A stretch of 64,000 nt of DNA from Thermococcus cleftensis (GCF_000265525.1 NC_018015.1:496001-560000); one strand, 5' to 3'; counted from the stretch's first letter, positions 36,526 through 45,659 are shown. A program made the numbers and translations. Notes: a model not told the origin generated them from the sequence alone.

Positions 36526-36603
36526 TGGCGCCCCGGCGGGGATTTGAACCCCGGACCTCGAGGTCCGCAGCCTCGCGCCCTATCCAGACTAGGCCACCGG
36601 GGC
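36526..36603 (-). tRNA. tRNA-Arg (anticodon GCG)
   Basis: Full cloverleaf: acceptor GCCCCGG/CCGGGGC, anticodon stem CGAGG/CCTCG with loop CTGCGGA (anticodon GCG, reads CGC), T-arm CGGGG-TTCAAAT-CCCCG, discriminator G and encoded CCA. No intron. Promoter ATTTATAAAG (36640-36631). Element E1 abuts its 3' end. Confidence 0.97.
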
Positions 36604-36664
36604 ACTGCCCGCTAACCCTTCTCGGAAACGCTTTATAAATTTAACCGTTCGGGAGAACCGAAAG

Positions 36665-36674
36665 ATTTATAAAT
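36665..36674 (+). promoter_or_regulatory. TATA box of tRNA-Gly
   Basis: ATTTATAAAT preceded by the purine-rich BRE ACCGAAAG; the predicted start is near 36699, ten bases before the mature tRNA. It lies back-to-back with the tRNA-Arg promoter in a 105-bp divergent region. Confidence 0.75.
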
Positions 36675-36708
36675 CACCCGCAGGTGAGTATGTAACGGGC
36701 CGCGGAGT

Positions 36709-36786
36709 GCGGTGGTAGTCTAGCCTGGTCTAGGACAGCGGCCTGCCACGCCGCTGGCCCGGGTTCAAATCCCGGCCACCGCACCA
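36709..36786 (+). tRNA. tRNA-Gly (anticodon GCC)
   Basis: Acceptor GCGGTGG/CCACCGC, anticodon stem GCGGC/GCCGC with loop CTGCCAC (anticodon GCC), T-arm CCGGG-TTCAAAT-CCCGG, discriminator A, encoded CCA. No intron. Element E2 starts seven bases after the 3' end. Confidence 0.97.
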
Positions 36787-36792
36787 TTCTAA

Positions 36793-37096
36793 CAAACTTC
36801 GCCTGCGCGAAGTTTGATCAAGGTTCGTAGCTCCTTACTTGAAGTGCAATTCTTGACGAGGTTTTCTCACTTCAAAACCAACATTTTGATGGAGAAACTC
36901 TCTCGCGGATTCCTTGTGAAGGGATTTACCTAAAAGACGCCCAAAGGGCGTCAAAGAGAAACAAATCCACAGATAAACCGGTACTTGGACGGCTGTTCTT
37001 TCCAACCTCATAAAACCCTCAGAAGAGAAAAACCAAACTTCCCAAACACGGCAACGCGAAGAGCTACAAACTTTTGGTGAAGCTTTTTTAAAAGCC
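36793..37096. repeat. Tripartite hairpin element E2
   Basis: Noncoding unit of about 304 bp. Left end: perfect stem CAAACTTCGC/GCGAAGTTTG (36793-36802 / 36807-36816) then GATCAAGG and GTAGCTCCTTA. Centre: GACGCCC-AAA-GGGCGTC (36938-36954). Right end, inverted: GAGCTACAAACTTTTGG then stem GCTTTT/AAAAGC (37082-37095). Left end begins right after tRNA-Gly. Confidence 0.6.
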
Positions 37097-37146
37097 TCCT
37101 ATACTCTCAAACCCCCGGAGTGGGGCTACGCCCCCACACCCTCAAT
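37097..37146. other. Spacer between elements E2 and E3
   Basis: About 50 bp without coding potential. It holds the palindromic-looking CCCCCGGAGTGGGG and GGCTACGCCCCCAC, a possible further hairpin (GTGGGG/CCCCAC). Confidence 0.4.
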
Positions 37147-37409
37147 TTAAGCCTGCGCAAGCGTTGACGGAAAAACTCGCGTGAAATTCTAAGAGTGCTT
37201 GGTCTCTGAGTGGTTTACTCTCCAATTGGCAGTTTTACAGTGTTTCACTCTCCTCAAGGCGTCCAAAGGACGCCAGAATAAAAAGTGAAACAGTCCAAGA
37301 GGCAGGTTTTGAGGTTGAACCCTATTCGCGGGCAGATTTTGGAATGCACGCTTTGATTCCTGCCAGTTTGACAAAGGAGAATTCTTTGATCAAACTTTTC
37401 CAAAAGGCC
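37147..37409. repeat. Tripartite hairpin element E3 (degenerate)
   Basis: Noncoding unit of about 263 bp. Left end 37147-37180 is divergent (TAAGCCTGCGCAAGCGTTGAC followed by GGAAAAACTC, alignable with E4's left end). Centre: GGCGTCC-AAA-GGACGCC (37258-37274). Right end, inverted: AAAGGAGAATTCTTTGATC then AAACTTTTCCAAAAGG. It stops about 35 bp before the 3' end of the disulfide reductase gene. Confidence 0.45.
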
Positions 37410-37443
37410 AAAACAAAAAGAAGAGATGAACTCGCACAATCCT

Positions 37444-38781
37444 TCAGGTTCTCAGCTTCGCCAGAGCATCTTCCGCGGCCTGGAGGATCTGGTAGCCAAC
37501 GGGTGAAGCCGTGAGGAGCGGGTGCGTCGCTATCTGGAGCGTGTAGAGCTCGCTGGCGGTGAGCCTCTTCTGTATCGCCAAGGCCAGGATATTTATCATC
37601 TCTCCAACGCTCTTTCCGCCCGCTATCTGGGCACCGAGGATCGCTCCCCGGTCGCGGGAGAAGATCAGCTTAACAGTCACCATCGAAGTGTCGGGGAACT
37701 TCGCCGGGTGCCTGTCAGGGCCCTTTCCGTAGCCGACTATGACCTCGAAGCCTTCCTTTTTGGCGGCTTCCTCGGTCAAGCCAGCGGCCGCGAGGGTGAG
37801 GCCGGCTATGTGGGTTGAGTAGACCCCTATCGTCCTCCTGTTCTCCCTCACGATTTGGAGCTTGAAGAGGTTCGCGCCGGCGATCCTGGCTTCAAAGGTG
37901 GCCGTCGAGGCGAGCATGAGGGGGTATGGCTTACCCGTGAAGAAGTCCCTGTGCTCGACGCAGTCACCGACCGCGAAGATGTCGGGGTGAGACGTTCTCA
38001 TGTACTCGTCGGTCCATATGCCGTAGCGAGTAACCTTAAGCCCAGCCTTGACGGCCAGCTCGACGTTGGGGCGGTAGCCGACGGAGAGTATCACGAGGTC
38101 GGCAGGAAGTTCGGTTCCGTCAACGAGCCTGACCTTCTCGACCTTCCCATCGCCTAAAAGCCTCTCGACCTGGCCGTAGACAACCTTGATGCCCCTCTCC
38201 TTAAGCCTCTCCTCTACCATCTCGCTGAACTCGGGGTCAAAGGAGCTCCTTAGCAATCTGCTCCTGACGATAAGCGTGACGTCCTTGCCGAGCTTCCTTA
38301 TCTCGTCGCCGACCTCGAGGGCTATGAAGCCTCCACCAACTATGACGACCCTCTGGGCTTCCTCAACCCTCTCACGGAGCTCCTTGAGGTAGTGGTAGTC
38401 CTTCGGAACGGTGTAGACTCCCTCCAGCTCGCCTCCCGGGAAGTCCGGCTTTGCCGGCTTCGAACCAGTTGCTATGACGAGCTTCTCCCAGCGGATTTCC
38501 TTCCCCGACTTGGTTCTCACGAGCTTCCCCCGCGGGTCTATCTCCGTGACCTCATCGGTGAGGATTTCGACGCCGAGGGGCTTAAGGAACTTCTCGACGG
38601 GAAGTATGTCATCATCAACGCCCCCGAGAGTTCCGAAGATGTAGGGAATTCCGCACGGAATCATGCCCACTTCCTCTCTCTTTATGACAAGAACGCTCTT
38701 GTCCGGGTAGAACTTCCTGGCAGAGATGGCTGTCGTGATTCCCCCGGCGCTCGCCCCTATAACCACAACGTCGTACTTCAT
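37444..38781 (-). CDS. FAD/NAD(P)-dependent disulfide oxidoreductase (CoA-disulfide reductase/NADH oxidase type)
   Basis: 445 residues. FAD-binding VVVIGASAGGITTAISARK (residues 5-23), active-site Cys43 in MIPCGIPY, second dinucleotide fold VVIVGGGFIALEVG, and VFAVGDCVEH-type FAD motif (IFAVGDCVEHRDFF). The single redox Cys places it with CoA-disulfide reductase, NADH oxidase and NAD(P)H:sulfur reductase enzymes of Thermococcales; which acceptor it uses cannot be told. ATG 38781 follows GGTGATGGAA; ATG 38787 is an alternative. Confidence 0.9.
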   Translation of the reverse strand: MKYDVVVIGASAGGITTAISARKFYPDKSVLVIKREEVGMIPCGIPYIFGTLGGVDDDILPVEKFLKPLGVEILTDEVTEIDPRGKLVRTKSGKEIRWEKLVIATGSKPAKPDFPGGELEGVYTVPKDYHYLKELRERVEEAQRVVIVGGGFIALEVGDEIRKLGKDVTLIVRSRLLRSSFDPEFSEMVEERLKERGIKVVYGQVERLLGDGKVEKVRLVDGTELPADLVILSVGYRPNVELAVKAGLKVTRYGIWTDEYMRTSHPDIFAVGDCVEHRDFFTGKPYPLMLASTATFEARIAGANLFKLQIVRENRRTIGVYSTHIAGLTLAAAGLTEEAAKKEGFEVIVGYGKGPDRHPAKFPDTSMVTVKLIFSRDRGAILGAQIAGGKSVGEMINILALAIQKRLTASELYTLQIATHPLLTASPVGYQILQAAEDALAKLRT

Positions 38782-38885
38782 TTCCATCACCGAAAGAATT
38801 AGGGCAGCCTACTATTAAACACTTTCTTTAACCTCGAGTTCAAAACGTAAGCACTTCTGAGGGGAGAAAAGAACAGGGAAGGACA

Positions 38886-39689
38886 TCAGTCTCCGGTAGC
38901 GCCCTTCAGGGCGTCCTTGCAGGCGCAGTGCCTCTCCTTCGGAATGTACTTGATGGACTTCATGAGGAGGTACTTAATCTCCTCGCTCTTCCTGGCCATC
39001 AGCTCGACGACCTCGGTGTGGGTGAGCTTCTCCCTGCTTATACCCGCTGCGAAGTTCGTAACTATTGCCACACTGGCGTAGCACATCTCGAGCTCGCGGG
39101 CGAGAACTGCTTCGGGACACTGGGTCATGCCAACGACGTCGGCACCGAGTATCTTGAGCGCCCTGATTTCGGCCTTCGTCTCGAACCTTGGACCCTCCAT
39201 GCAGGCGTAGGTTCCAGTGGGGTGATACGTAAAGCCGAGCTCCTTGGCAGCGGTGATGAGGGCCTTCCTCAGCTCGGGACAGTAGGGATCGGTGAAGTCC
39301 ACGTGGGCGACGAACTTCCTGTCGTGGGGGCTATCTTCACCGTCGTAGAAGGTGTAGTGTCTAGTTTTAGTGAAGTCCATGAGCTGATCTAGGATTACGA
39401 AATCGCCGGGCTTCATCAGCTCGTTGAGCGAGCCAACTGCCGAGGTCGAGAGGATCCTCTCGACGCCGAGCTCATAGAGCGCCCAGATGTTCGCGCGGTA
39501 GTTTATCTTGTGTGGAGGAACACTATGCCCCTCGCCGTGCCTTGCCAGGAATGCTATTTCCTCACCATCGTACTCACCTAGCTTCACCCGGACCCTTCCG
39601 TAGGGCGTGCTCACGAACTCCTCCCTGACGTTCTCAAGCAGCTTGGGGTCGTAGACTCCGGAGCCTCCAATAATTGCTATCCTTGGCAT
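38886..39689 (-). CDS. S-methyl-5'-thioadenosine phosphorylase
   Basis: 267-residue PNP-family trimer type; splits methylthioadenosine (and probably other purine nucleosides) with phosphate. MPRIAIIGGSGVYDP start, LARHGEGHSVPPHKINYRAN, LSTSAVGSLN, CMEGPRFETKAE and GMTQCPEAVLARE. The C-terminal CxC (ERHCACKDALKG) resembles the stabilising CXC of the Pyrococcus enzyme. ATG 39689 follows GGTGATACC; codons upstream to 39794 are not used. Probably cotranscribed with the helical-repeat gene 40 bp upstream. Confidence 0.95.
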   Translation of the reverse strand: MPRIAIIGGSGVYDPKLLENVREEFVSTPYGRVRVKLGEYDGEEIAFLARHGEGHSVPPHKINYRANIWALYELGVERILSTSAVGSLNELMKPGDFVILDQLMDFTKTRHYTFYDGEDSPHDRKFVAHVDFTDPYCPELRKALITAAKELGFTYHPTGTYACMEGPRFETKAEIRALKILGADVVGMTQCPEAVLARELEMCYASVAIVTNFAAGISREKLTHTEVVELMARKSEEIKYLLMKSIKYIPKERHCACKDALKGATGD

Positions 39690-39729
39690 GGTATCACCTG
39701 GAAGAAGAAATGGTGGGGGCCTTAAAACG

Positions 39730-41031
39730 TTAGCCCCCCTCCCAGAGACTCTTCTGGTACTCCGCCCTCTCGTGTATGTCCTCCAGAACCTCACCCTTAG
39801 CCTGAAGCTCCAGTATCTTGGTCAGTATCTCGCTGAGAAGCCAGGAGCCCCACTTGGGATCCCGTACCTCAAGGGCCGCATCTATCGCCCCATCGATGTC
39901 ACCGGCCTTGAGCTTGGCCACGGCGATGCTTCCAAAAGCGAGGGAGCGCAGGTAGTGGCCGCGGACGCGGGAGGCAAACTTCCAGGCCTTCTCAAAGTCC
40001 CCCAGCTTGGAGAGATACGTCGCCACCTTCACCAGAACGGCGTCCTCCTTAGTCCGCTCGCCTATCGACTTAACGAGTTCGGCGTACCCCCCATCGACGG
40101 GCCTGGAAAGGAGCTGGTCCATCACGAAGACAGCCATGCGCTCGTACTCCTCACCCTTAAGAAGCCCCAAGAGCCTCTTCAGGATATCAACCTTGTCGGC
40201 AGAAGCCCTCACGATGCCCTCAAGAACCTTCCACCTCTGCTCCTCCGGCAGCTTCTTCAATATTCCCATTACAAATTCCAGTTCTCCCTGGCTGCCCAGA
40301 CCTATCAGGAGGGAGTTGAGGACGTCCGAGCCCGCTTCCCCGGAAAGGGACAGGGCTATGTCCACGAACTTCTCATAGGTAGCTTTTGGGACGTCTGAGG
40401 TCTTTAGGTAGATCGCGACCTCCTTCATCGCTTCACCCAGCCAATACTCACTCCTCAGCTCCGACAGAACTCTTATCGCGCTTCCAAATTCCTCGCGCTT
40501 CAGGTGCTCTTTGATGGCTTCAATGGCCGCTATCGAGTGCCACGGCTCTTCGTCGATCTGCCCTATTATCATGGCCGCCTTTCTCATGTTCCCCCTCTTT
40601 AGGTATACCCTGAGGATCCTCAGTAGGAGGTCGTTCCTCTTGACGGTGTCCTTAATGTCGGAGACGTAGAACAGGGCATCGTCCACCAGGCCCAGCTCGA
40701 GAAGCCTCATCACCAGCTCGTTCAGAAGGTCGTCCCTGACGGCGTCAGGAAATTCAACTATAGCGTCGTGAGCCTGCCCAAAGACTTTCCTGGCCGTCTT
40801 GGAGCCGGTCAGCCAGAGGTAGGTTCCGATCTCCAAGAGTGCCCTGACCATAAGAACAGGGTTCTCTATCGAGGAGGCGGCGTTGAAGGCGTACTTGAAG
40901 GCCGTCCCATACTCTGGTTTCCGGGCCTTGTACATGTAGTAGCCAATTTTAGCGTAGGTAACCGCCCTGAGGTACTTGTCCCTTATGTCAGCGGCCAGAC
41001 GAAGGGCCTCACGGTAAACGTCAGTGGCCAT
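39730..41031 (-). CDS. Alpha-helical (TPR-like) repeat protein
   Basis: 433 residues, nearly all helical. Repeated units of roughly 34-40 residues with the pattern small-hydrophobic/aromatic (AVTYAKIGYYMYKARK, KRNDLLLRILRVYLKRGNMRKA, LRSLAFGSIAVAKLKAGDIDGA) suggest an alpha-solenoid scaffold. No catalytic motif, signal peptide or membrane helix. ATG 41031 follows GGTGGGAATA; an upstream ATG at 41079 lacks one. Partner unknown; possibly in one transcript with the thioadenosine phosphorylase. Confidence 0.8.
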   Translation of the reverse strand: MATDVYREALRLAADIRDKYLRAVTYAKIGYYMYKARKPEYGTAFKYAFNAASSIENPVLMVRALLEIGTYLWLTGSKTARKVFGQAHDAIVEFPDAVRDDLLNELVMRLLELGLVDDALFYVSDIKDTVKRNDLLLRILRVYLKRGNMRKAAMIIGQIDEEPWHSIAAIEAIKEHLKREEFGSAIRVLSELRSEYWLGEAMKEVAIYLKTSDVPKATYEKFVDIALSLSGEAGSDVLNSLLIGLGSQGELEFVMGILKKLPEEQRWKVLEGIVRASADKVDILKRLLGLLKGEEYERMAVFVMDQLLSRPVDGGYAELVKSIGERTKEDAVLVKVATYLSKLGDFEKAWKFASRVRGHYLRSLAFGSIAVAKLKAGDIDGAIDAALEVRDPKWGSWLLSEILTKILELQAKGEVLEDIHERAEYQKSLWEGG

Positions 41032-41121
41032 TATTCCCACCGGAAAATTTACGATGTGGAAGTATTTAATGATTTCCAACGGACAAAACAGAACGGACTG
41101 AATCAGTCAAAAAGCGAAAGT

Positions 41122-41331
41122 TCAGCCGAGGTCGTCGTAGACGACGCCAACCACACCCCCATCGTCGAGGGAGACGAAGCTCACCTTGGTTTTCCTGCCG
41201 CTTCTGGGGTCAATAACGACGAAATCTGGCTTTGCCAGATAGTTACTGTGTGGAATCCTCCAAACATCGCCGTAATGAGTTTTTAACTCCCTCAAAAACC
41301 TTTTGGTATCTTTCTTAATCACCGTCGTCAT
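41122..41331 (-). CDS. Small hypothetical protein (69 residues)
   Basis: MTTVIKKDTKRFLRELKTHY, then a beta-rich part (DFVVIDPRSGRKTKVSFVSL) and an acidic end. Start supported by GGTGA five bases before ATG 41331 and a TATA (TTTTTATATTTTAA, near 41371-41358). Basic N-terminus and small beta domain would suit a nucleic-acid-binding role, but no family was recognised. Confidence 0.7.
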   Translation of the reverse strand: MTTVIKKDTKRFLRELKTHYGDVWRIPHSNYLAKPDFVVIDPRSGRKTKVSFVSLDDGGVVGVVYDDLG

Positions 41332-41421
41332 AGGTGTCACCACTGAACTATACCACTTTAAAATATAAAAAGCTTTCCCATAGACATTCGTTAAAGATAA
41401 TATCGTCAATTGTCTAATCAC

Positions 41422-41641
41422 TGGTAATCACGGGATCTTGTGCACACCGGGGAGCCCCTTGGAACCCAAGCTCCCGGCGCTTGGGCACACTCCGCCTTGA
41501 GGGCAGACTCAGCTATAGAATCCGTCAGGGCCCTTCCAATAGCATCGTTGATTATTGGTCATTACCTGTAGTGAATCCTCATAACACCACCGACGGAGAA
41601 TAGAAAAGTGGCTTATTAAATCAATCAACAAACCGATTTTA
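41422..41641. other. Intergenic region with a bulged hairpin
   Basis: No ORF. 41448-41475 folds as GGGAG/CTCCC and CTTGG/CCAAG with a three-base CCC bulge and AAC loop, followed by GGCGCTTGGGCACAC. An ACA-containing tail after a hairpin is reminiscent of H/ACA guides, but the pseudouridylation pocket and K-turn could not be built convincingly. Confidence 0.35.
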
Positions 41642-41752
41642 TCACTCCATCAGCCCCTCAACGTACTCGAGCTCCTCGGGAATGGCCTTCCTCCTTCTCC
41701 TCTCCATCTCCCTCTCAACCATGTAGCTGTAGAGGTGGGCCAGAGGTATCAT
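41642..41752 (-). CDS. 36-residue highly charged protein
   Basis: MIPLAHLYSYMVEREMERRR, then RKAIPEELEYVEGLME. GGGGGTGAGAG precedes the ATG and a strong TATA (TATATATAATC, near 41784-41774) lies at proper distance, so this is very likely a real small gene. One amphipathic helix with an Arg cluster. No family recognised. Compare the 28-residue ORF at 46155, which has a similar Tyr/Leu-then-Arg/Lys layout. Confidence 0.65.
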   Translation of the reverse strand: MIPLAHLYSYMVEREMERRRRKAIPEELEYVEGLME

Positions 41753-41784
41753 CTCTCTCACCCCCTTTCAGCTGTTCCCGATTA

Positions 41785-42033
41785 TATATAGCCCCATATG
41801 TGTTTAAAAGGATTGTCAGCCCCCAAATTTTCATAGATGCCCCCGAAAGTCCGTTATTCTGCTAAAAAAGCAGTACCGTCCCATTTTGTATCTGAATGAA
41901 CACTGTTGTTCCATAAAAACGGCTCTCTCATTCCAGATATTGAAAAAAGAGCACATTAGAACATTCGACGGGGAACTCCCGATAACCCAACCGTTTATAA
42001 ACTTTGGAGACGCCATCACTACGGTGGGAGAAA
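41785..42033. other. AT-rich intergenic region upstream of srp54
   Basis: Contains back-to-back promoters: the TATA of the 36-residue gene on the left and, at 41991-42001, CCGTTTATAAA for srp54 (start expected near 42025). The middle (41810-41980) shows no credible ORF or RNA gene. Confidence 0.5.
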
Positions 42034-43380
42034 ATGGCCCTAGAAAAGCTTGGAAAAGCCCTCAACAGCGCACTTAAAAAGCTCGCCCGCTCGCGCACCG
42101 TGGACGAGGCGACGATAAAGGAGGTAGTGCGAGACATACAGAGGGCTCTCATTCAGGCGGACGTCAATGTGCGGCTTGTTCTCCAGCTAACGAAAACGAT
42201 AGAGAAGAGGGCCCTTGAGGAGGAGCCACCGGCTGGAGTCTCAAAGAAGGAGCACATAATCCAGATAGTCTACGAAGAGCTCACAAAGTTCCTCGGAAAG
42301 GAGGCAAAGCCCCTCGAGATAAAGGAGAAGCCAACGGTACTGCTCACCGTCGGCATACAGGGCTCCGGAAAGACCACGAGTGTGGCCAAGCTGGCGCGGC
42401 ACCTTCAGAAGAGGGGATACAAGGTCGGCGTAGTCTGCTCCGACACCTGGAGGCCCGGAGCGTACTACCAGCTCAAACAGCTCCTTGAACCGTACGGCAT
42501 AGAGGTCGCCGGTGATCCAGAGGAGAAGGACGCCGTTAAGCTCGCGAGGGAAGGGGTGAAGTACTTCAGGGAAAAGGGCGTCGATGTAATAATCGTGGAC
42601 TCCGCGGGAAGGCACAAGGAGGAGAAGGGGCTAATCGAGGAGATGAGGCAGATAAGCGAGGCCATAAAGCCCCACGAGGTCATACTCGTCATAGACGGAA
42701 CCATCGGCCAGCAGGCCTACAACCAGGCTTTGGCGTTCAAGGAGGCCACGCCGATAGGCTCCATAATAGTCACCAAGCTCGACGGAAGCGCGAAAGGCGG
42801 TGGAGCCCTCTCGGCCGTCGCCGCAACTGGCGCTCCGATAAAGTTCATCGGTGTTGGCGAGAGGATAGACGACCTCGAAGCCTTCGACCCCAAGCGCTTC
42901 GTCTCACGGCTACTCGGAATGGGCGATATAGAGGGACTTCTGGAGAAACTTGAGGAGCTGCAGAAGCAGCAGGAGTTCAAGGAAGAGGACCTGGAGAAGT
43001 TCCTCAAGGGTAAGTTCAACCTCAAAGATATGTACGCCCAGCTTGAGGCAATGCAGAAGATGGGGCCTCTCAAGCAGATACTCCAAATGATCCCGGGCCT
43101 CGGCTACTCCCTCCCGGACGACGCGGTCAAGGTCGGTGAGGAGAAGCTCAAGAGGTACAGGGTGATAATGGACTCGATGACGGAGGAAGAGCTCGAACAC
43201 CCCGAGATAATCAACTACTCAAGGATAAAGCGCATCGCCAGGGGCTCTGGAACCAGCACAGCTGAAGTCAGGGAACTGCTCAATCAGTACAATCAAATGA
43301 AGAAGATGTTCAAGAGTATGGACAAGAGAAAGCTGGCTAAGATGGCCAAGAAGTTCAACTTTGGAGGGTTTGGGATATGA
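42034..43380 (+). CDS. srp54: Signal recognition particle GTPase SRP54
   Basis: 448 residues: helical N domain (1-90), Ras-like G domain with [27 protein letters not shown] and [11 protein letters not shown], and the Met-rich M domain (from about 300: [20 protein letters not shown]) that binds 7S RNA and signal sequences. ATG 42034 follows GGTGGGAGAAA. The stop overlaps the next gene (ATGA). Confidence 0.98.
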   Translation: MALEKLGKALNSALKKLARSRTVDEATIKEVVRDIQRALIQADVNVRLVLQLTKTIEKRALEEEPPAGVSKKEHIIQIVYEELTKFLGKEAKPLEIKEKPTVLLTVGIQGSGKTTSVAKLARHLQKRGYKVGVVCSDTWRPGAYYQLKQLLEPYGIEVAGDPEEKDAVKLAREGVKYFREKGVDVIIVDSAGRHKEEKGLIEEMRQISEAIKPHEVILVIDGTIGQQAYNQALAFKEATPIGSIIVTKLDGSAKGGGALSAVAATGAPIKFIGVGERIDDLEAFDPKRFVSRLLGMGDIEGLLEKLEELQKQQEFKEEDLEKFLKGKFNLKDMYAQLEAMQKMGPLKQILQMIPGLGYSLPDDAVKVGEEKLKRYRVIMDSMTEEELEHPEIINYSRIKRIARGSGTSTAEVRELLNQYNQMKKMFKSMDKRKLAKMAKKFNFGGFGI

Positions 43381-43616
43381 TTGAGGCCTTTGTCCTCGTT
43401 GTCGTCAAGCCCGGAACCGAAGAGAAGGTCTACGAGGCCCTCAAGAACAACGAAAGGATAAAGGAGATATACAGGGTTTACGGGGAATACGACCTAATCC
43501 TCCGCGTCGAAGTCGGAAGCATAGAAGAACTGGACAAGTTTCACGATGAGGTTCTCAGAAGGATAAAGAACATCGAAATGACCGAGACATTGATAGCCAG
43601 CTCCTACAGGGGGTGA
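43377..43616 (+). CDS. Stand-alone Lrp/AsnC ligand-binding (RAM) domain protein
   Basis: 79 residues consisting only of the alpha-beta effector domain of Lrp/AsnC regulators ([39 protein letters not shown]). There is no helix-turn-helix. Such proteins form octamers or mix with full-length regulators and bind small molecules. Translationally coupled to srp54 by a four-base overlap. Confidence 0.9.
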   Translation: MIEAFVLVVVKPGTEEKVYEALKNNERIKEIYRVYGEYDLILRVEVGSIEELDKFHDEVLRRIKNIEMTETLIASSYRG

Positions 43617-43620
43617 GGGG

Positions 43621-44121
43621 TTGAAGAAACGGTGGGTCGCGACCATCGACCTCGAGACCTTCGAGGTCGAGCACGACCCGGCCTTTAAATTTAAGTGCCT
43701 CGAAAACTGCGGAAGGTGCTGCTACGAGCTGGAGATCCCTGTGAGGGACGAAGACATTGAAAGGATAGAGGAGCTCGGCTACAGCGCCTGGGAATTCGTG
43801 GACTACGATAAAATGTTCTATCGCGGCGACAAGTTCCTCAGCTACGCCCTTAAAAAGCGTCCCTTCGATGAAGCCTGCGTCTTTCTCGACCCCGAGACCA
43901 AGAGGTGCAGAATTTACTCCCATCGGCCCCTCGCGTGCAGGCTTTACCCCTTCGTCTTCGTCAAGCACGGAAAGAAGATGAAAATCTACGTGAAGCTCGA
44001 CTCGTTCTGTCCCGGCCTCAACCACCCGGAGGGCGAGCCGGTAACCAAGGAGTTCATTCTGCGTGAATACGGCGACGTTGTGGAAGAGTACCGCAGGAAA
44101 GTTGTAAATGACCTCGAGTGA
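43621..44121 (+). CDS. YkgJ-family cysteine-cluster protein
   Basis: 166 residues with the CxxxCxxCC-type cluster (CLENCGRCCYEL, residues 27-38), CVFLDPETKRCRIYSHRPLACRLYPF, and a last Cys in DSFCPGLNH. The family is thought to bind a metal or Fe-S centre; function unknown. Start is TTG 43621 behind GGGGGTGAGGGG; no better start exists. Follows the RAM-domain gene by four bases. Confidence 0.88.
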   Translation: MKKRWVATIDLETFEVEHDPAFKFKCLENCGRCCYELEIPVRDEDIERIEELGYSAWEFVDYDKMFYRGDKFLSYALKKRPFDEACVFLDPETKRCRIYSHRPLACRLYPFVFVKHGKKMKIYVKLDSFCPGLNHPEGEPVTKEFILREYGDVVEEYRRKVVNDLE

Positions 44122-44175
44122 CCGAAACCTATTTATACATTTTCTTGTTAATTCTGGGGCACCGGAGGTGAGAGC

Positions 44176-44892
44176 ATGAGTCAGCTGAAGTCCGTGCAGG
44201 AGAAGCTGAGACTTGTCAGGGTGCTCAGGCTGCTCAAGAAGACCTACACCTACGAGGAGCTCTCCAAGATAACCGGCCTCCCCATCACCGTGCTGAACAG
44301 GTACGTGAGGGGAAAGGTCCTTCCAAGTGCCGAGAGGACGAAAGAGCTCCTCGAGCTACTCCTCCCGTACATCAACATAGAGGAGGAGGTCAGGAAGAGG
44401 ATAAAGTTCGACGAGTACGGGTTCTTCGACAACATGCCCGTCCTCAGCGACACTGCTTTGATGAGCCTCATAGCGGAAGACGTGGCTAGCAGGTACATGG
44501 ACAAGAACGTGGACAAGGTTCTAACGGCCGCCACGGACGGAATAGCCCTCGGAGTCCACGTGGCGAGGGAGCTGAACGTTGATGTCGTTTACGCCAAGAA
44601 GAAGAAGGAGGTAGGAGTCGAGAAGTTCTACGAGGTCAGCTACGTGCCGAGCGCCTCGGGAAGCGTCACGACGCTGTACCTCCCCCAGTGGGCGCTCAAG
44701 AAGGGCGAGAACGTCCTCATCGTGGACGATGTCATCAGGAGCGGAGAGACCCAGCGGGCCCTCCTAGAGATGTGCAGGCAGGCTGGAGCGAAGCCAGTCG
44801 GAATGTTCTTCCTCATCAGCGTCGGGGACATCGTGGAGAAGCTGAGGGAAGAGTACAGCATTCCAGTGGAGAGCCTGATAAAGCTGGAGTGA
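44176..44892 (+). CDS. Phosphoribosyltransferase-fold transcription regulator (GfcR-like)
   Basis: 238 residues: N-terminal helix-turn-helix (YTYEELSKITGLPITVLNRY, residues 25-44) plus a PRPP-binding phosphoribosyltransferase domain with VLIVDDVIRSGETQRAL near residue 180. Haloarchaeal relatives (GfcR) regulate sugar catabolism and are not metabolic enzymes. The ATG follows GGAGGTGAGAGC, with TATA CTATTTATACATT near 44129-44141. The gene at 44898 follows directly. Confidence 0.9.
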   Translation: MSQLKSVQEKLRLVRVLRLLKKTYTYEELSKITGLPITVLNRYVRGKVLPSAERTKELLELLLPYINIEEEVRKRIKFDEYGFFDNMPVLSDTALMSLIAEDVASRYMDKNVDKVLTAATDGIALGVHVARELNVDVVYAKKKKEVGVEKFYEVSYVPSASGSVTTLYLPQWALKKGENVLIVDDVIRSGETQRALLEMCRQAGAKPVGMFFLISVGDIVEKLREEYSIPVESLIKLE

Positions 44893-44897
44893 TCCAG

Positions 44898-45224
44898 ATG
44901 AGGGTGTTCATATACAACGCCGCTGGGCTGACCGTCCCGGTGGAGGTCGAGCCCGGCCTCCCCTTCAAATTCACCTGCACAGAGGAGGAGTGCGGGAGAA
45001 AGATAGTCATAGAGGGCGTGGTCAGGCCAGCCAGTGAGGAGGAATTCACCAGGGTTCTGGAGAAAACTGTTAAGGAGAACTCGGACTTCGAGAAGATACG
45101 CGAGATAACGGCCAGAAAGCTGGTTTTCGAGGGAAAGGTGAACGGGAAAGAGGTCCTCCTCCCAGTGGAGAGCTTTGAGGACTTCGCAAGGCGCTTCCTC
45201 GAAGAGGTTTTAGTCCTCCGTTAG
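44898..45224 (+). CDS. Hypothetical protein (108 residues)
   Basis: Not recognised. MRVFIYNAAGLTVPVEVEPG, one Cys pair in FTCTEEECGRK (CxxxxxC), then an alpha/beta C-terminal part. ATG 44898 lies five bases after the regulator's stop with GGAGTGATCC as Shine-Dalgarno, so it is probably cotranscribed. Overlaps the convergent Lrp gene by 15 bases. Confidence 0.75.
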   Translation: MRVFIYNAAGLTVPVEVEPGLPFKFTCTEEECGRKIVIEGVVRPASEEEFTRVLEKTVKENSDFEKIREITARKLVFEGKVNGKEVLLPVESFEDFARRFLEEVLVLR

Positions 45225-45659
45225 CTTGAGCCGGGTATCTTCCTTCACAACCTGCATCGCCACGCTGGTGTTCGTTTTTTCCACGCCCTCCAGGGAAAGA
45301 AGCCACTTCACGAAGCGGTTCATATCGGCCCTGTCCCTGAACTTGGCGACCACGACGATGTCAAACTCGCCGGTTATGTCGTAGACAAGCATCACCCTAT
45401 CGTGGGCAGCCAGTTCGCGCTCTATGTCAAGTATCCTCCTTCCCTGGGCTTTGACGCCGATGACCGCCGTGAGTCCAAAGCCTATCTTCTCGTAGTCGAG
45501 AATCGGTGCAAAGCCTTTGATTACACCCTCCTCTTCCATCTTCTTTATGCGGTTGTAGACCGTGCCCACCGCGATCTTGAGTTCCCTTGCTATCTCGCGG
45601 TACGAGAGCCGGGCGTTTTCCTGGAGGAGCGACAGTATCCTAAGGTCCAACTCGTCCAT
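45210..45659 (-). CDS. Lrp/AsnC-family transcription regulator
   Basis: 149 residues: winged helix-turn-helix (DELDLRILSLLQENARLSYR, EIARELKIAVGTVYNRIKKM) and C-terminal RAM effector domain (LVYDITGEFDIVVVAKFRD). ATG 45659 follows GGGTGAGTGGT; GTG 45668 is in frame. The AT-rich box at 45689-45701 can serve as TATA both for this gene and for tRNA-Arg on the other strand. Confidence 0.92.
   Translation of the reverse strand: MDELDLRILSLLQENARLSYREIARELKIAVGTVYNRIKKMEEEGVIKGFAPILDYEKIGFGLTAVIGVKAQGRRILDIERELAAHDRVMLVYDITGEFDIVVVAKFRDRADMNRFVKWLLSLEGVEKTNTSVAMQVVKEDTRLKLTED

Noticed and set aside
41500-41600. C/D box RNA with terminal CCGTC/GACGG pairing on the minus strand
   Set aside because: The would-be C box reads GTTATGA, losing an essential sheared-pair G, and no C'/D' pair fits.
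41831-42019. 62-codon minus ORF upstream of srp54
   Set aside because: It overlaps the srp54 promoter and has no ribosome binding site.
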